Shown here piece after piece: positions 1 to 11,191 of a stretch of 64,000 bases of DNA. Position numbers and translations under genes: made by a program. The stretch covers positions 30,923,209 through 30,987,208 of the forward strand of contig CM043971.1 in assembly GCA_014529385.2 (NCBI GenBank). Direction: 5' to 3'. The notes beneath the pieces are model-generated. The model did no database searches and had not been told where the DNA came from. It saw only the letters and a list, made by a program, of their open reading frames with translations. Numbering within the stretch: the stretch's first letter is position 1; each line of letters begins with the position of its first letter. The stretch is from Adiantum capillus-veneris. Its lineage: Eukaryota > Streptophyta > Polypodiopsida > Polypodiales > Pteridaceae.

Positions 1-18
1 ATTAGAAAAAAATTTAAA

Positions 19-23
19 AAGAT
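19..23. repeat. Target-site duplication, left copy (AAGAT)
   Basis: AAGAT directly precedes the left LTR of Element 1 and recurs at 12051-12055 directly after the right LTR. Five bases is the usual duplication made by Ty3/gypsy integrases. The flanks are A/T rich, and A7-T3-A5 occurs on both sides, so a chance match is possible but not likely. Confidence 0.7.
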
Positions 24-647
24 TATTGGGCGGTTACGCCGCTAGCGGATGCTGTAATAGCGAGAACTCAACCAACAAATAAAAATGTCAGACGAGGACG
101 GAGCTTGACCCGCAGGCGCATGGAAACAAATAGATGGGTGTCAATCACCTACTTGACCTTCTAGAGACAATCACTACCAAGGAAATAAAATCTAAGTTCT
201 AAAAACGCAAATGACTGAAATCCGTCCTACGAGAAAACGCTATCCGAAACATGATCAAAAGTCATCGAATCAGCCTCAAACTCAAAGGGGAGTCTATACA
301 CCACGTAAGGACAGTACCCTATGAATTTACACTCTAATCTCAACCTGCAAACACTCCGTGCGGTAATCGCGTATGAAGACATGCTGAAAATTACAGGTCA
401 CCGAATCTCGACTTCGATCGTTATAATGTGTAGTTCTACTCGCTGCGGTTCTATCGATATATAGCACGCTGAATTCCAACACACAGATCAATAGAAAACT
501 CACAAAGAAGCTCGTGGGAGCTCGCCTCGCATAGAAGCCGAATGCACGCATGCTTGGTATTGGTGCGTAGCCCTCGCCGTCGCTATCGCAATGGCGGCGT
601 CGCTTCTCGAATGGCTGCTCCGTAGCTCATGTAGCAAGAGGATAAGA

Positions 648-680
<33 letters not shown>

Positions 681-965
681 TCTCAGACACAGTCACGGCG
701 CTCAAAAACTCAACTTTTGATTAATGATAAGTCTTTCTTAGGTTTACAAAAGTTGGCTTTTATACCTCAGCCTTAGAGGTGTGAAATCATCTCTACTTAC
801 AAATGTGGGCACAACTATCTTTCCTACTTGAATGGAATACAATATGGAAACTCAATCGAGTCCCGCTAATTACAAATGATTGGCTCGATGAAAAATAATC
901 TCGGCAAGACATTTATTACAATGAATAGTTGCAAAAGTGTGGCTGTGTTGTCCTTCGGCTCAACA
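24..965 (-). repeat. Element 1 3' LTR
   Basis: This 942-bp LTR matches 11212-12050 apart from scattered substitutions. Read on the minus strand it starts TGTTGAGCC and ends CCGCCCAATA, where the right copy ends CAACA. The outer TG on the plus strand has become TA. It contains a (TC)n microsatellite at about 646-690. A TATATATC candidate TATA box lies at about 455-464 on the minus strand. Confidence 0.9.
646..690. repeat. (TC)n microsatellite in Element 1 LTR
   Basis: A run of TC dinucleotides with one CACTC interruption. It is shorter in the other LTR (about 11830-11850), as expected of post-insertion slippage. Confidence 0.9.
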
Positions 966-980
966 CTCCCCCCCTCCGCG
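966..980 (-). other. Polypurine tract of Element 1
   Basis: On the minus strand CGCGGAGGGGGGGAG lies immediately before the TGTTG that starts the 3' LTR. The same G-run plus AG, followed by TGTT, occurs at the 3' ends of Element 2 (37681-37699) and Element E (16659-16675), which supports common ancestry. Confidence 0.8.
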
Positions 981-3900
981 TTCATGTCGTCCCTGACATG
1001 ACGTCTTTGAGTTGTGCTTCAGTGGAATCCCGATGGCTCTTTGGTTGCCGATGGTTAGGATCTTTGAATGTCCCTTGATAAACCTTGATTCCTTGCTCTT
1101 CAAGGATTGCCTCTTCCATCCATGTCTTCGTTGGCTTCAGTGTTGGGTTCTGCTTCTGCTATTTTGTCCTTGAGTGTGGTTCTTTTCCGCTTTGTAGGCG
1201 ACTTTCATGTATCCATAGCTTCTGTAACTCCAATTTCAAAAGTTAGCGTCTTTGTCGTACCGATTGCCGAAACTAAGCTTTTAACTATCCAAATGAATTC
1301 AAAATTGAAACATAAGCTATTGAGGGCCTAAGGATGCAATGCATATGGAAAAATATGAATTTTGGGTGCATTTTCATGCTAGAGACATCATATGGGTATG
1401 ATGTTGAAGTGCTTAAAATCACTTGATATTTGATATGCATATAGTTGATAGCATGTACATCATAGATATATGCCTGATTTGGCAATTGGATCTCATTTGG
1501 TCAAGTTATGGCCACTTTAGTCCTAATCAGGCTTTTGTTGAGATATTGAGTGAGGATTGGATTTTGGGATCCAAATGGGATAAAACTTTGTAGATGTCTC
1601 TCATATCACATGTTGAACAATTCTGTATGGTCTAAATAACTCTGAAATGTGCCAAAGTGCCTTGGAGACATCATACCCATATGATGTCCATATGGCCCAA
1701 TTTGGCTCATTTTGGTTTTTTGGCTTGGATTTGGCTTTATAATGGCTTCTGCAATGATCTTATGGAATTTGAAAAGAATTTGGGTCAAAATTGCTCCATG
1801 AGACATCATATGGGTATAATGTTTTTTGTGGATTTTTTGCATGATTTTGGTCCTGTGAGCTCCTTACATGGTGGTAAAGTACTGTTTGTACTCAAATCAT
1901 CATTTGAAGTTGAATATGGCTGAATTTGGATAAAAATAGGCTTTAGCTCAGGATTTTTCCGCTAAGTGGACTAATGTGGCCATATACTTGTCCAAATGGT
2001 ACCAAACTTGTTGTGTGGCTTATATTCTATGTGTATAATGAGAATATGATGAGAAACATTAAGTTCTGGTCCAAAATGAGTGAAAAGACATCATATGGGT
2101 ATGATGTCTATTTTGGCCAAATTGCACTTTTGATATCCAGATGGCTTGTGCATGTTATTTCCACCACTCCTACAAAGTTTCACTTGATTTGGAGCTATTT
2201 TTGCAAGTCTAGGGTCATATGTCGGTTTTATGCCCTTCTTTACGTTTTTTGGGTTTGCAATCGATTAACTAGCTCCAAATCTCCTGTAACTTTGTATTTT
2301 GGATGGTCTTAGCACGTATATAGTGAATATGAACTCAGAACTGGAGTGTTATGTGCAAAAATGTTGTGAGACATCATATGGGTATGATGTTTGATTTGTC
2401 AAAAATGCTTTTTTCATGCAAGGCTTGTGCTGTGCTTGTGCCCTAAGCCCTTGTAGCTAGTTTTCAACTTTAAAAATCACAAGTTTAGCTAAAAGCCCCC
2501 TTTGTAGGCATTTCTGTCTTTGAGTCCGTCTTTTGGTTTCGAAGTAGACTTTTCTTGATCTTAGTCCTCGAGAGTTGTATCCCGAGCTTGTGTGAGTTGT
2601 TGGGAAGTCATCTATGTGGTTTAGGTTGACCTTGATTGTTTTTACACCACTTTTTGCCAAAGTGTCCTATGAAACCTGTGAAAGAAGCTGTATCCGTGTG
2701 TTTCGAAAAACCGTGTCTCTCAAGAGACCACTGTTGATGTGTATACGTCTCCATGATTCTTTGCCCAAATCTACCACAAAATCTCAAACCACAAGCTCTG
2801 CGGAAGCTGAAATTACATTTTCAGCTCATAATTTATGCACTTAATTTTGAGCACCTCTCGTTCTTCCAAAAGTGCATCAAACTCGCATACTGCGCCAAAG
2901 CGGAAAACCTGAAATTTTCTAATCTGAATATCAGAAAATCAGTGAGGAATTTGCAAAAAGTTTCTTCTGCAAAGTTGTAGATCTCGCAAAAATGGTGAGG
3001 AAAACAGGGAATCGACCCGAATCGCCACCTTTTACTAGCTGAAAACAGACCTGTCTGGGATTCAAAATCGGACACTTTTTGCCATTTAGTTGCCCAAAAG
3101 CGTCTTTTTCCACATTGGTAAGTGAAATGGCTTCGCCTTGGATTTTGGTTGTAGACATTCATCGTTGACGGTCATTCGAAGCTTTTTGCGAAGTTTTGTG
3201 GCGAATGGTTGCCAAATTTGGCCGTTATGCCAAAATGAAGCTTTGTGTGTTTGCCGCCGAATCGGATGTTTAGACCCACTTTTGGTTGTCCAAACCTGGA
3301 GATACTGCATGGTTGATTTGATCTCTATAAGTTTAAACTTCTTGTGAAGTTCCTTTGCATTTCGAGTCATCATCATGTTTTTGTGTAAGTGCATGGGTGG
3401 AACACCAAAGAGTGTCTGATGCATAGGTACAATGTGAGGACATCTATATGCTTGCATAGAGTTATGCATGTTAAACAATGTGCGGTGCCAGAGAAGAGTA
3501 TTGAGGGGTTCTTCTTAGAGCAAGTGTAGCAAAACCTATCACTTCGCACAAGAAGGGTTTTTGTTGACGAGGTTTCTCCACTCTTCCTCACTGCATCAAG
3601 TGCGTGAGTGTTTTTGGACTACTCCCTTTTCTCCACCATACAAAATAATAGACTTCGACTCTTATGCTCACCTCTTCCAGCATGAGCGACATGACTTTAT
3701 GTATGCTCAACTCTCCAGCTTGAGCTTATATCTATTAGCTAGACTCATAGACCACAGAGAAAATATTAGACTTGAAGCTTGGGTCTGACACTTTGCTCAT
3801 TTAGTGGCTCAGCTGCTCGACTCTAGACTCTTATGCCATGTACTTTTAATGGCGACTTAGAATTACCTGATCACGTCCTGAAATCCAATTCCATATGTTA

Positions 3901-4129
3901 TTGAGGTTTAGGCCATTCTCTTTGGTTTGGTTTTGTGATTCCATTTTGTCAAATACATTGACAAATACCTGATCTTCATGTTTTGATAGCACCCTGATGT
4001 TGCGTGGTGAGACAGGTTTTGAGGTTGAAGCAATGGTTGTTTGATGAAGTCTTCTTCCAGACTGTGTTCTTTAAAACTATGACTTCTTCTTGTATCCTTG
4101 CTTTACCTTTGTTGATAAGAGGCTATAGA
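981..4129 (-). other. Element 1 3' non-coding trailer with palindromes
   Basis: About 3.1 kb lies between the 660-codon frame and the polypurine tract, with no open frame I trust. It is T-rich on the plus strand and holds five copies of a GACATCAT...ATGATGTC palindrome between 1384 and 2390. Text around the copies is partly similar, as in a badly diverged tandem repeat. RT and integrase were searched for here by motif and not seen. Confidence 0.7.
1384..2390. repeat. Dispersed palindrome array, trailer part (5 copies)
   Basis: Copies begin at 1384, 1667, 1802, 2088 and 2370. Each is GACATCAT, a 6-bp centre, then ATGATGTC or a close variant. The centre here is ATGGGT or ACCCAT, so these copies are palindromic except at the middle. 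Starts are 283, 135, 286 and 282 bp apart. Confidence 0.9.
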
Positions 4130-6112
4130 CTAGTTGTGGGCCTCTGTTGTTGAGTTCCGGCTATAGGTTTTGGAATCCAAGTTGTCCTTGGTCCTTGTGT
4201 GACATGCTTTTCCACTTTCCTTGTTGCTTGTTTGACTTGATGGTCCTTTGGCTTCAGTGTCCAATATTGAGTGTCCAATATTGCTGTTACCTTTGTAAAA
4301 GCCTTGCTCCTGTAGTAAATGACGAGGGATCCACCTTGGAGTTGTAGCACTCATGGTTGCGTAGTTGGGTTGTCGTTGTTGGGTACGTTGTGCTACATGA
4401 GTTTTCATCATGATCTCAGGGGAAGCTTTAATCTTTGGCAACCAAATTTGAGTGTTACATGTATAGTATCCTTGTGCTTCCAGTAGTTTGACTGGGATCA
4501 TTCGTTGTACTGATTGCTGTGTGACCTTAGCTTGACTTTGTGGGGTATTTTCACCGCAAAGCTCTGACTTTGGTACCCACAATTGCTTCAATGTTTGTTG
4601 CTTTGAAGGTCTTTGCTTCTTATTCCTGTACCTATTTTTACTCCTGTATGAAGAGTTAGACCTGCGCTTGATGCCCTGTTGATATTGTTGTGAAGAGATA
4701 CCACATGCTGGGTATGTCCAAGCTGTTACCTTTGGTTTTTTGACCCATACTTTGATATTCTCGTCATAGTAGCCTTGAGCAGTGATTGAACTGTTTGATG
4801 CTATCCAACCTGTGACTTTTTCTTGTCGTGGTTCTTTTGATGCTGGTACCCAAATTGGATCTTTGTCCTTGATGTACTCCTTGGATACTAACACTTGGTT
4901 GACCTTTTTCTTTCTTTTGTGGAGGCTTTGTTGCGATGGAAACTTTGGTTGATAGACTTTGCGCTTTGGTTTCCATTGAGTTGTCGAGGGTTTGGCTTTT
5001 GATGTAGAGGCTTCTTCGTGTACGTGAATTGGTTGGGCTAAAGACTTTGACTGAAGTGAAGAATTTTGGTTGCAGAACACTGTTTCACTTGCTTTAGCTT
5101 TTTCTTTGTCGATAGTGGCCGAAGATCTTTGAGTTGTCGTAGGCTTAACCAATGTTGAAGATTCAGGTGCTTCTTCAAACATTTTCGCCCATTGCTTGGA
5201 CAAAATCAAGTGTGTACTCATTTTTTGAGAGTCCACCACTAGGAATTTGTCTTTTACTTCTTTGGACTGTAGTTTAAGGGTCGCCTCTGCAATCCCCAAA
5301 CTTATGACTTCTATTCCCGGTGAGATAAAAACCTTTACTTGAATTTCATAAAGCTCTGGTTTACCTAAAAGTAACCACATGCCATATGACATAACATTCA
5401 TCGTGGCAATGTGATCAATCTCTGTTGTGAAATTTAGCTTGACTCCTTCATGCATACTTATCAAGAATTTGATCTTCTTGTTCACTACCAGGTCTTTCAT
5501 GTCCTCCTTGCATGATTTAGTAATCTTTGATTCTTGTGCTTTGAATCTTGTGTCAGCTTCTTGTAAATTAAGCTTCTCTGCCATTTCACTGGGTTTAGCA
5601 GATTCTGCGCACTTGCTAAAGCTTTGTGTAATTATCACTCCTTGAACTTCATGCTGGTCCTTGACTTCATCGATAGCTCCGGTCACTGACACCTTGATTG
5701 TTTCCTCTTGTGCACTAGAGTTGTCTGAAGACTCCTTGTCTGCATCATTTCCCCAATCTAGACGATCCAAAATGTCGTGAGACATATCCTCTTCATTTAT
5801 CTTTTCTCGTTCATCCTTTTTCTCTCGTGTATCACTCTGATCTGATTCTTTATCAATCGCTACTCCCATCATGAAATATGGAACTACATCGTATCCGTCT
5901 TTGTCGCAAAAATTTGTTGTGGGACCATCTAGAATCGCACAGACATCTAGTGTGGCGAGAATGTGTGTCCATTCTAATGGTTCAAGAACTTCCTCTGGAA
6001 AGGGTTCACCAATGTAAGTTTCATCCTCAATCGCCCTTTCTAAGACACATTCCTCGCGTTTCAGGCTTCCACAATTTGAAGCTCCACACATCCATACAAT
6101 TTGAAGCTCCAC
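4130..6112 (-). CDS. Element 1 660-aa protein: Cys motif, retropepsin-like fold, W-V-P-K repeats
   Basis: This is the longest intact frame in Element 1. Residues about 6-60 match the segment after the protease in Element 2: VWMCGAS then CG, EEC, VLER, EPFPE and TLDVC. Residues about 60-200 are acidic and Lys-rich linker. Residues about 222-310 look like a retropepsin fold (NVMSYGMWLLLGKPE, then a beta-rich stretch), but the usual D-[ST]-G is replaced by T-T-E-I-D-H, so catalysis is not expected. Residues about 370-610 are basic and Gln-rich, with repeats such as LLEAQGYY..N.QIWLPK (plus-strand 4431-4490), AQGYYDENIKVWVKKPK (4732-4785) and RWIPRHLLQEQGFYKGN (4286-4336). In Elements 2 and E this last module follows integrase, so here the RT-to-IN block appears deleted. 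The frame opens downstream of the protease frame, so the shown Met may not be the true start. Function unknown. Confidence 0.7.
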   Translation of the reverse strand: MELQIVWMCGASNCGSLKREECVLERAIEDETYIGEPFPEEVLEPLEWTHILATLDVCAILDGPTTNFCDKDGYDVVPYFMMGVAIDKESDQSDTREKKDEREKINEEDMSHDILDRLDWGNDADKESSDNSSAQEETIKVSVTGAIDEVKDQHEVQGVIITQSFSKCAESAKPSEMAEKLNLQEADTRFKAQESKITKSCKEDMKDLVVNKKIKFLISMHEGVKLNFTTEIDHIATMNVMSYGMWLLLGKPELYEIQVKVFISPGIEVISLGIAEATLKLQSKEVKDKFLVVDSQKMSTHLILSKQWAKMFEEAPESSTLVKPTTTQRSSATIDKEKAKASETVFCNQNSSLQSKSLAQPIHVHEEASTSKAKPSTTQWKPKRKVYQPKFPSQQSLHKRKKKVNQVLVSKEYIKDKDPIWVPASKEPRQEKVTGWIASNSSITAQGYYDENIKVWVKKPKVTAWTYPACGISSQQYQQGIKRRSNSSYRSKNRYRNKKQRPSKQQTLKQLWVPKSELCGENTPQSQAKVTQQSVQRMIPVKLLEAQGYYTCNTQIWLPKIKASPEIMMKTHVAQRTQQRQPNYATMSATTPRWIPRHLLQEQGFYKGNSNIGHSILDTEAKGPSSQTSNKESGKACHTRTKDNLDSKTYSRNSTTEAHN

Positions 6113-6120
6113 ACATCCAT
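6071..6120. repeat. Exact 25-bp tandem duplication
   Basis: Two identical 25-bp units lie at 6071-6095 and 6096-6120 at the protease / 660-aa junction. The length is not a multiple of three, so it shifts the frame. It looks like a replication-slippage or template-switch scar. Confidence 0.95.
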
Positions 6121-6132
6121 AGCTCTTTGGGT

Positions 6133-6839
6133 TTACCTAGCCGCAGCTGGAAGTTCTGTTCTTGCTAATGTAGCTGAATCAAAATCCTCGACAGGTGTTC
6201 GATTCACGTCCTTGTAACTATGGTCTTTCAAGTTTACTCGTGTCGTGGTTTCCTTGTGTCTCAGGTATATGTGGTCGTAATCCCAATCCTGGGCCATTTT
6301 CAGTTGTCTCATGAATGGTCTTCCCAGTATGAGATCATAGTTGCTCTCCTTGCCAAAATCAACAATAGCAAATGTATGCTCATACTCAATCCCGCAAGAA
6401 GTCACTATGACTTTCTCTAAGAGTCCCAAAGGTTTCTCCATATGTCCGTCAGCTAGTTGGAGTTTCAACCTTGTTTCCTGATTGCCGGTTTTCCCCATTT
6501 CTTCCATATTTCTTTTGTGGCAATGGCCACCCCTGCTCCGCTATCAAGTATTGCCATCGTTTTTACTCCCTAGAATTCAACTGGTAAAGTTGTATTCCCA
6601 TCCTCTCCTTCACGATACTCTCCGACCTTGTTCAAAGGTACCGGTTTTGCGTTTTTTTGCGGATTATTCAGCTCTCGTATCCCTTCTTGCAGCTTCAAAG
6701 TTGGTTCTTTTACGCGAAAGTTTTCTAAGCATTTTCCTACCGTTGCCCACATATTTTGTCGTAGTCTTAGAAGCTTAGCTAGGGTGATAGTGCATGTCAC
6801 TGGAGTTGACAATATCTCTATCAATCCTTGCGAGTCCAT
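6133..6839 (-). pseudogene. pol: Element 1 retropepsin (protease) region, frameshifted
   Basis: Two overlapping frames (6839-6570 and 6507-6133) encode a clear homologue of the Element 2 protease. The N-terminal part has STPVTCTITLAKLLRLRQN and KVGEYREGEDGNTTLPVEF. Between the frames the plus strand encodes, in reverse, AILDSGAGVAIAT-like sequence with the D-S-G motif. The C-terminal part has LQLADGHMEKPLGLLEK, HTFAIVDFGKE and the Ty3-type ILGRPFM flap region. At least one frameshift separates the halves, and a stop lies just before 6133, so the enzyme is not made intact. It would have cleaved the Gag polyprotein in the particle. Confidence 0.85.
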
Positions 6840-6875
6840 GGCTTTCTCTGAAGAGATTCCTCGTGAGGGAAGTGC

Positions 6876-7490
6876 TCAAATCTCGGATTTGGCTTCATAC
6901 TCTCCTAAGTATGAGGGTAAGGTATTCAACGATTGAGGTTTACTCTCTATTGATTTAACAGAGCCTCTATCTCCCCAGTATGAGTGCAGATCTAGGTCTA
7001 TCTGAGATCCTGCCTCAAATTCCTCGATGGGTGGGTTCCTGATATCCTTTTCCGCATTAGTCTGATTAGCTTGACAACTCAGCTCGTTTGCAAAGTTTGC
7101 CTCTCTCACTTGTTTCCAAAACTCATCATAATCTTCGTCTCTTTTATAAGACCTCTTTATCAGAGGATGAAAACTTTCCATCTCCTGATCAGTTGAGTTC
7201 ATCACTATGTGTTCATCCCTATTCTTTCTCTCAGCTTTTTGCGCACTTTTAGCGGTTTCAGCTATTTGTTCATGTGGTGAAGGGATAGCATTTGTTTGAG
7301 TTGGGTTTCCGGTCTCATGCTCTAGTTTTTCTCTCGGCGGTTCTAATAGAGCTTGTGCCGTCTCGATCATTTTCTGACACATCTCTAGTCTCTGCTTTTC
7401 CAGTTCTGCGTTCGGATATGTCAACCAATGTTGTTCCTGGGTTTGAGTGTTCTTTACTCTTGCTTCGTAAGCTCTCATCAGTGCATCCAA
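6876..7490 (-). pseudogene. gag: Element 1 Gag-to-PR linker region
   Basis: A 204-codon frame with MDALMRAYEARVKNTQTQEQ, WLTYPNAELE and LEMCQKMIETAQALLEP. The same order occurs in Element 2 (about 25420-25600: LDALLQAYEARLKTNQ, RWLTYP, LEMCKHLIETA), so this is a conserved segment between the zinc knuckles and the protease. The C-terminus, SLNTLPSYLGEYEAKSEI, matches SLKTLPSFIGEHEAKSEI of Element 2. It is Glu/Lys-rich and probably helical. It is frameshifted relative to the upstream gag frame (7478-7948) and to the protease. Confidence 0.75.
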
Positions 7491-8878
7491 TGGTTCGTGT
7501 TGTTTGACCCTTCCGAGCTCACACTTGTTGTTTCCTTGCCGTTTTTTGTCTTCTCCTTTTCAGAATCATCTTCTTGAATTTTGTTTTGACTCTCTAATTT
7601 ACCTAATCTTTCTCTCATTTGTCTTAACTCTTCTGCCAGGATTGCTTCCTCACGTTCTTTTCTCACTTTCATCCTTGCCTTCCTAGCTTTCCATGTATTA
7701 CGTTGTCTTCGTGTCGCGCTTGGAAAATCCGTTTTAGGCTCTTTACTTGACGGGGTTTCAACAGCTTTTTGTGTTTTTAGTCTCGTCATGGCTTTAACAG
7801 GCACAACATTATCGTGTTCGGAGCTGCTTGGTAACTGTACGATAGGCTCAGTATTTTTTGCAGCCTTTGCTATCCTATTTGGGTTCTGTGGACAATCACA
7901 AATGAAATGATTTGTGGCACAACTGAGGCAAGAAACATTGATTGGCACAACTTATGTGTGTGGACAACCGTTTATCAAATGGTTACCACCACATTTATTA
8001 CAGCCTAACCTCGTTTGTAGGGCTTCTGGATTTTCTTGGTGGCTGTAAGCAGGTTGCCACCGTGCTATACCTCTCTCTGCAATGAATCTCAACGTTTTTC
8101 CATCCATGTTATACCTTTCCTCTGTTGGTTGGGCCGTAGGCGGTAATGGTTGTTTTGGCCTTACCATTCCCTATGCTCCATATCCTGTTTCTACTCCTAA
8201 AGGATAGTATCTCCTAGGATCATTGTAATACATTGGGGTCATTACTAGCAGTTGCATCCTCGGTTGGCCCACCATTGTTGTGTTTCTCAGTCCTATAGGT
8301 TTGACCTCTGACATAAGTTGTGGTTGTCCATGGATGACTGGTGTTACTCTCTCAAAACCTGGGGGTACTGGCAATTTCTCGTGTGCATACCTTGGTGCTT
8401 GTATTGGTGCTAGTGGTCGTTCATAGGGTCTATCTCGCACGAACCCTATGTAGTAGCACTCCTCTGTTGTGTGATTGGTCCAATTCTGATCTTTCTCATA
8501 CCACATGGGTTCTGGCTTAACAATAGGAGCAAGTCTTTGAACCAACTTCTATATTAGCTTTTCTTGATCTAGATCAAATCCTGTGGTTGGCTTAGTCGTG
8601 GAATCTGTTGTCTGTGATGAATCACTGTACTGAGAGAACGAGTCGGCCTCATGTATGTGATCTCCTAAGCGTAGCATTTGTTCTCCAAGACCTTTTTTAG
8701 CTTCTTGTCTAAGAGTTTCTAATGGATTTATCTCCATACGATCTCCTAACAAGACGTGTTCCACTAATCTTTGTTGGTTGTTCTGGAGATATCTGCCAGA
8801 TCTCGAATACATTACTCCTTCTTGAGGAGTCTGACTTTTCAGTCTTGGCAGTTTGCTATTCCTAGTTTCTGTGGTCAA
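7478..8878 (-). pseudogene. gag: Element 1 gag, stop-interrupted
   Basis: Four consecutive frames (8878-8549, 8545-8171, 8167-7952, 7948-7478) share one reading frame and are separated by single stop codons, so this is one decayed gene. Visible motifs are QNWTNHTTEECYYIGFVRDRP (C/H-rich, like the H-T-x-E-C motif of plant Gag), CNKCGGNHLINGCPH (knuckle CX2CX4HX4C) and CLSCATNHFICDCPQNPNR, a second knuckle. Element 2 has the same sequence of motifs. The C-terminal part is a basic, charged coiled-coil-like stretch (RNTWKARKARMKVRKEREEA). The N-terminal matrix/capsid part looks short compared with Element 2, so it may also be truncated. Confidence 0.8.
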
Positions 8879-11191
8879 AAGTGATCCAAACTGAATGACA
8901 CTTGGTTAATGGGATTGTTTGATCAGATGGAAGACTTCTGTCAACATCACTGAGAAATCTGTTCCAGATTTGCCAAAAAAGACTATATATGCATATAATG
9001 TCTTTTTTCACAGATTTTGGAGATTTTTTTTCTGTTGATTCTCTGTGTCACCCTAACCCTCTACCAACTCGCAAAAATCAATTTGACCACTGTTTGTGCA
9101 AGTTAAGGTCAGATTAGGCTTTTCTTGTCAATTTCTGACTTTTGACTTTTTTTGGGGTCAAATGTGCTCCAAATGATATGAAATTTGAAACACAAGCTCT
9201 AAACAACAAGTCAAAAGGATCTGTGTTAGCAAAAATTCAAAATTTGCCCCAGATTTAGGGTTGAGACATCATACGCGTATGATGTCACTTTGCCCAATTT
9301 TGGTCAAAAGTTGATATGTAAGATGTGCACTATTGTTTGCAAGAAACTTGTCAAGTCAAAATTTGAAAATCACCCCCAGAGTTGCCAAAAGACATCATAC
9401 GCGTATGGTGTCTTTTTTTTTTTTGGGGGGCTCAAAATTACCTTTGAGACATCATACGCGTATGATGTCTAAGTGCTCAATTTTGATCCAAACTTGATAT
9501 TTGAGATGTGGACTATGTTTACAAGCTACTGGTCAAGTCAGAAACTAAAAATCACCTCCAGAAGTGCAAAAAAACATCATATGCGTATGATGTCTACTAG
9601 TCCAGATTTCAAATCTGTTTCTGTCAAGTATTCACACTATCTAGAGTATCAAATATATGTGGTTAAAACAAAATTTGAAACTCTGTTTTGCTTTAAAACT
9701 CAGGTTTTTGGTTTTCAGTCTCCTAGGTTCAAATCACTCGTTTTCTCTCAAGTTAATTGTCCAAACTCTTCCAATCTTGCTATGGTTATTGAAACAGTAT
9801 GTTGTATCAGCTTGCAAGGTCAAAAGTCAAAATTTGCTCACAAATACTCAAGTGGTCATCATACGCGTATTCTTAGCGTTTTTTCTCCTCTCTGACTTGG
9901 TCTTTTAGGTTTCAAGGTGTGTTATAGCCCTTATCTCAAGTCATTCTTAGGGTAAAACCCCCCTTCCAAACACTCTGGTAATGTCAGATTTTCAGTTTGG
10001 GTCTCTGTTTAGCCCTCAAGACATCATACGCGCATTTTTGTGCAAGTTATGGCCAGATTAGGCTTTTCTTGGCAATTTCTCGATTTTTGACTTACTTGAG
10101 GTCAGATGTGATCCAAATAACATGAAACTTGAAATACAAGCTCTAGACAACTAGTACAAAGGACTTGTGTTAGCAAAATATCAAAATATGCCCAGAATTA
10201 GGTTAGAGACATCATACCCGTATGATGTCTTTTGCTCAATTTTGTTCAAGATTCAATATCTAAGCTTTTCATAGCATTTGTAACAATGTTGTTAAGTCAA
10301 ATTTTAAAAATCACTTCAGTAAGTGCCAAAAGACATTATATCTGTATGATGTCTTTTCTCACAGATTTGGCCAATTTTCAATTTTAAGCTTCTTCCAGTG
10401 TTTATCTTGAGTTTCAAATTTAAGCTTCTTCTAGTGTTTATCTTGAGTTTCAAGTGTTTTTATCAAGTCTGAATGCAATAATGAGCTCTGAATCAATTTT
10501 CCCTATTCTTTGTGTTTTTTGCATTGTGACTTGGTATTTTGAGTTTCTAAAAGTGTTAAAGCTCTTGTTTTATGTTGATCTTAGGGTAAAACCCCCCTTC
10601 TGAACACTCTGGTAATGTCAAATTTTTTGTTTTGGTCTCTGTTTAGCCCTTAAGACATCATACGTGTATGATGTCTACAGTTGTGCAGATTTCCAGTTTT
10701 TTGGCACATAACTCTTCCAAGAGCTCTCCTAAGTGCTCAACAACACTCAGTTTCACAGAAAATTTCTATGAGCTTTGTTTATTGCATATTTCACTACCAA
10801 ATCCTCTTTTTAGTGATCTAACATGCAATCAAACCCATCAAGCAAATAGAACACCAATTGATAGCTCTAGATCAGGATCAAATCAGGTCCTACCTAAGCT
10901 ATTTCTAATCATAAAATGGGTTTTTTGCAATTGAAAATATAAAGAGATTTACTGCCACACACGGAGGAGCAAATGCTTTTTATGTCAACAACCACTGAAA
11001 CTCCAACAAGACCAGTCTAATCTAAACTAAACCGTCTATCACAAAAGACCCAGGCAAGCCATACGCTCCCTAGAACCTCTCTAAGATCATAAGAGTCCAC
11101 CACTCCTAGATCCTTCCTAACTAAGATATACAAAGTAAATGAACGAATCACCTCATAGGATTAGTCTAAGGTCACCTACTTAGGGCTCTCG
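8879..11191 (-). other. Element 1 5' leader, non-coding, with palindromes
   Basis: About 2.3 kb lies between the primer binding site and gag. There is no convincing frame; short ones at 9290-9908 and 10668-10934 are on the wrong strand and not conserved. It holds ten full or partial copies of the GACATCAT palindrome (8981-10675) inside partly repeated A/T-rich text. A long leader of this kind could hold packaging or regulatory sites; that is inference. Confidence 0.7.
8981..10675. repeat. Dispersed palindrome array, leader part (10 copies)
   Basis: Starts are 8981, 9265, 9391, 9448, 9573, 9855 (half), 10020 (half), 10208, 10332 and 10654. Copies at 9265 and 9448 are perfect 22-bp palindromes, with half-site GACATCATACG followed by its reverse complement. 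The others differ at one to six bases. Several gaps are near 125 or 283 bp. Confidence 0.95.

Noticed and set aside
1384-2390. CRISPR-like array of short repeats with similar gaps
   Set aside because: Repeats are imperfect palindromes about 283 or 135 bp apart in a retrotransposon, without short spacers, leader or cas genes.
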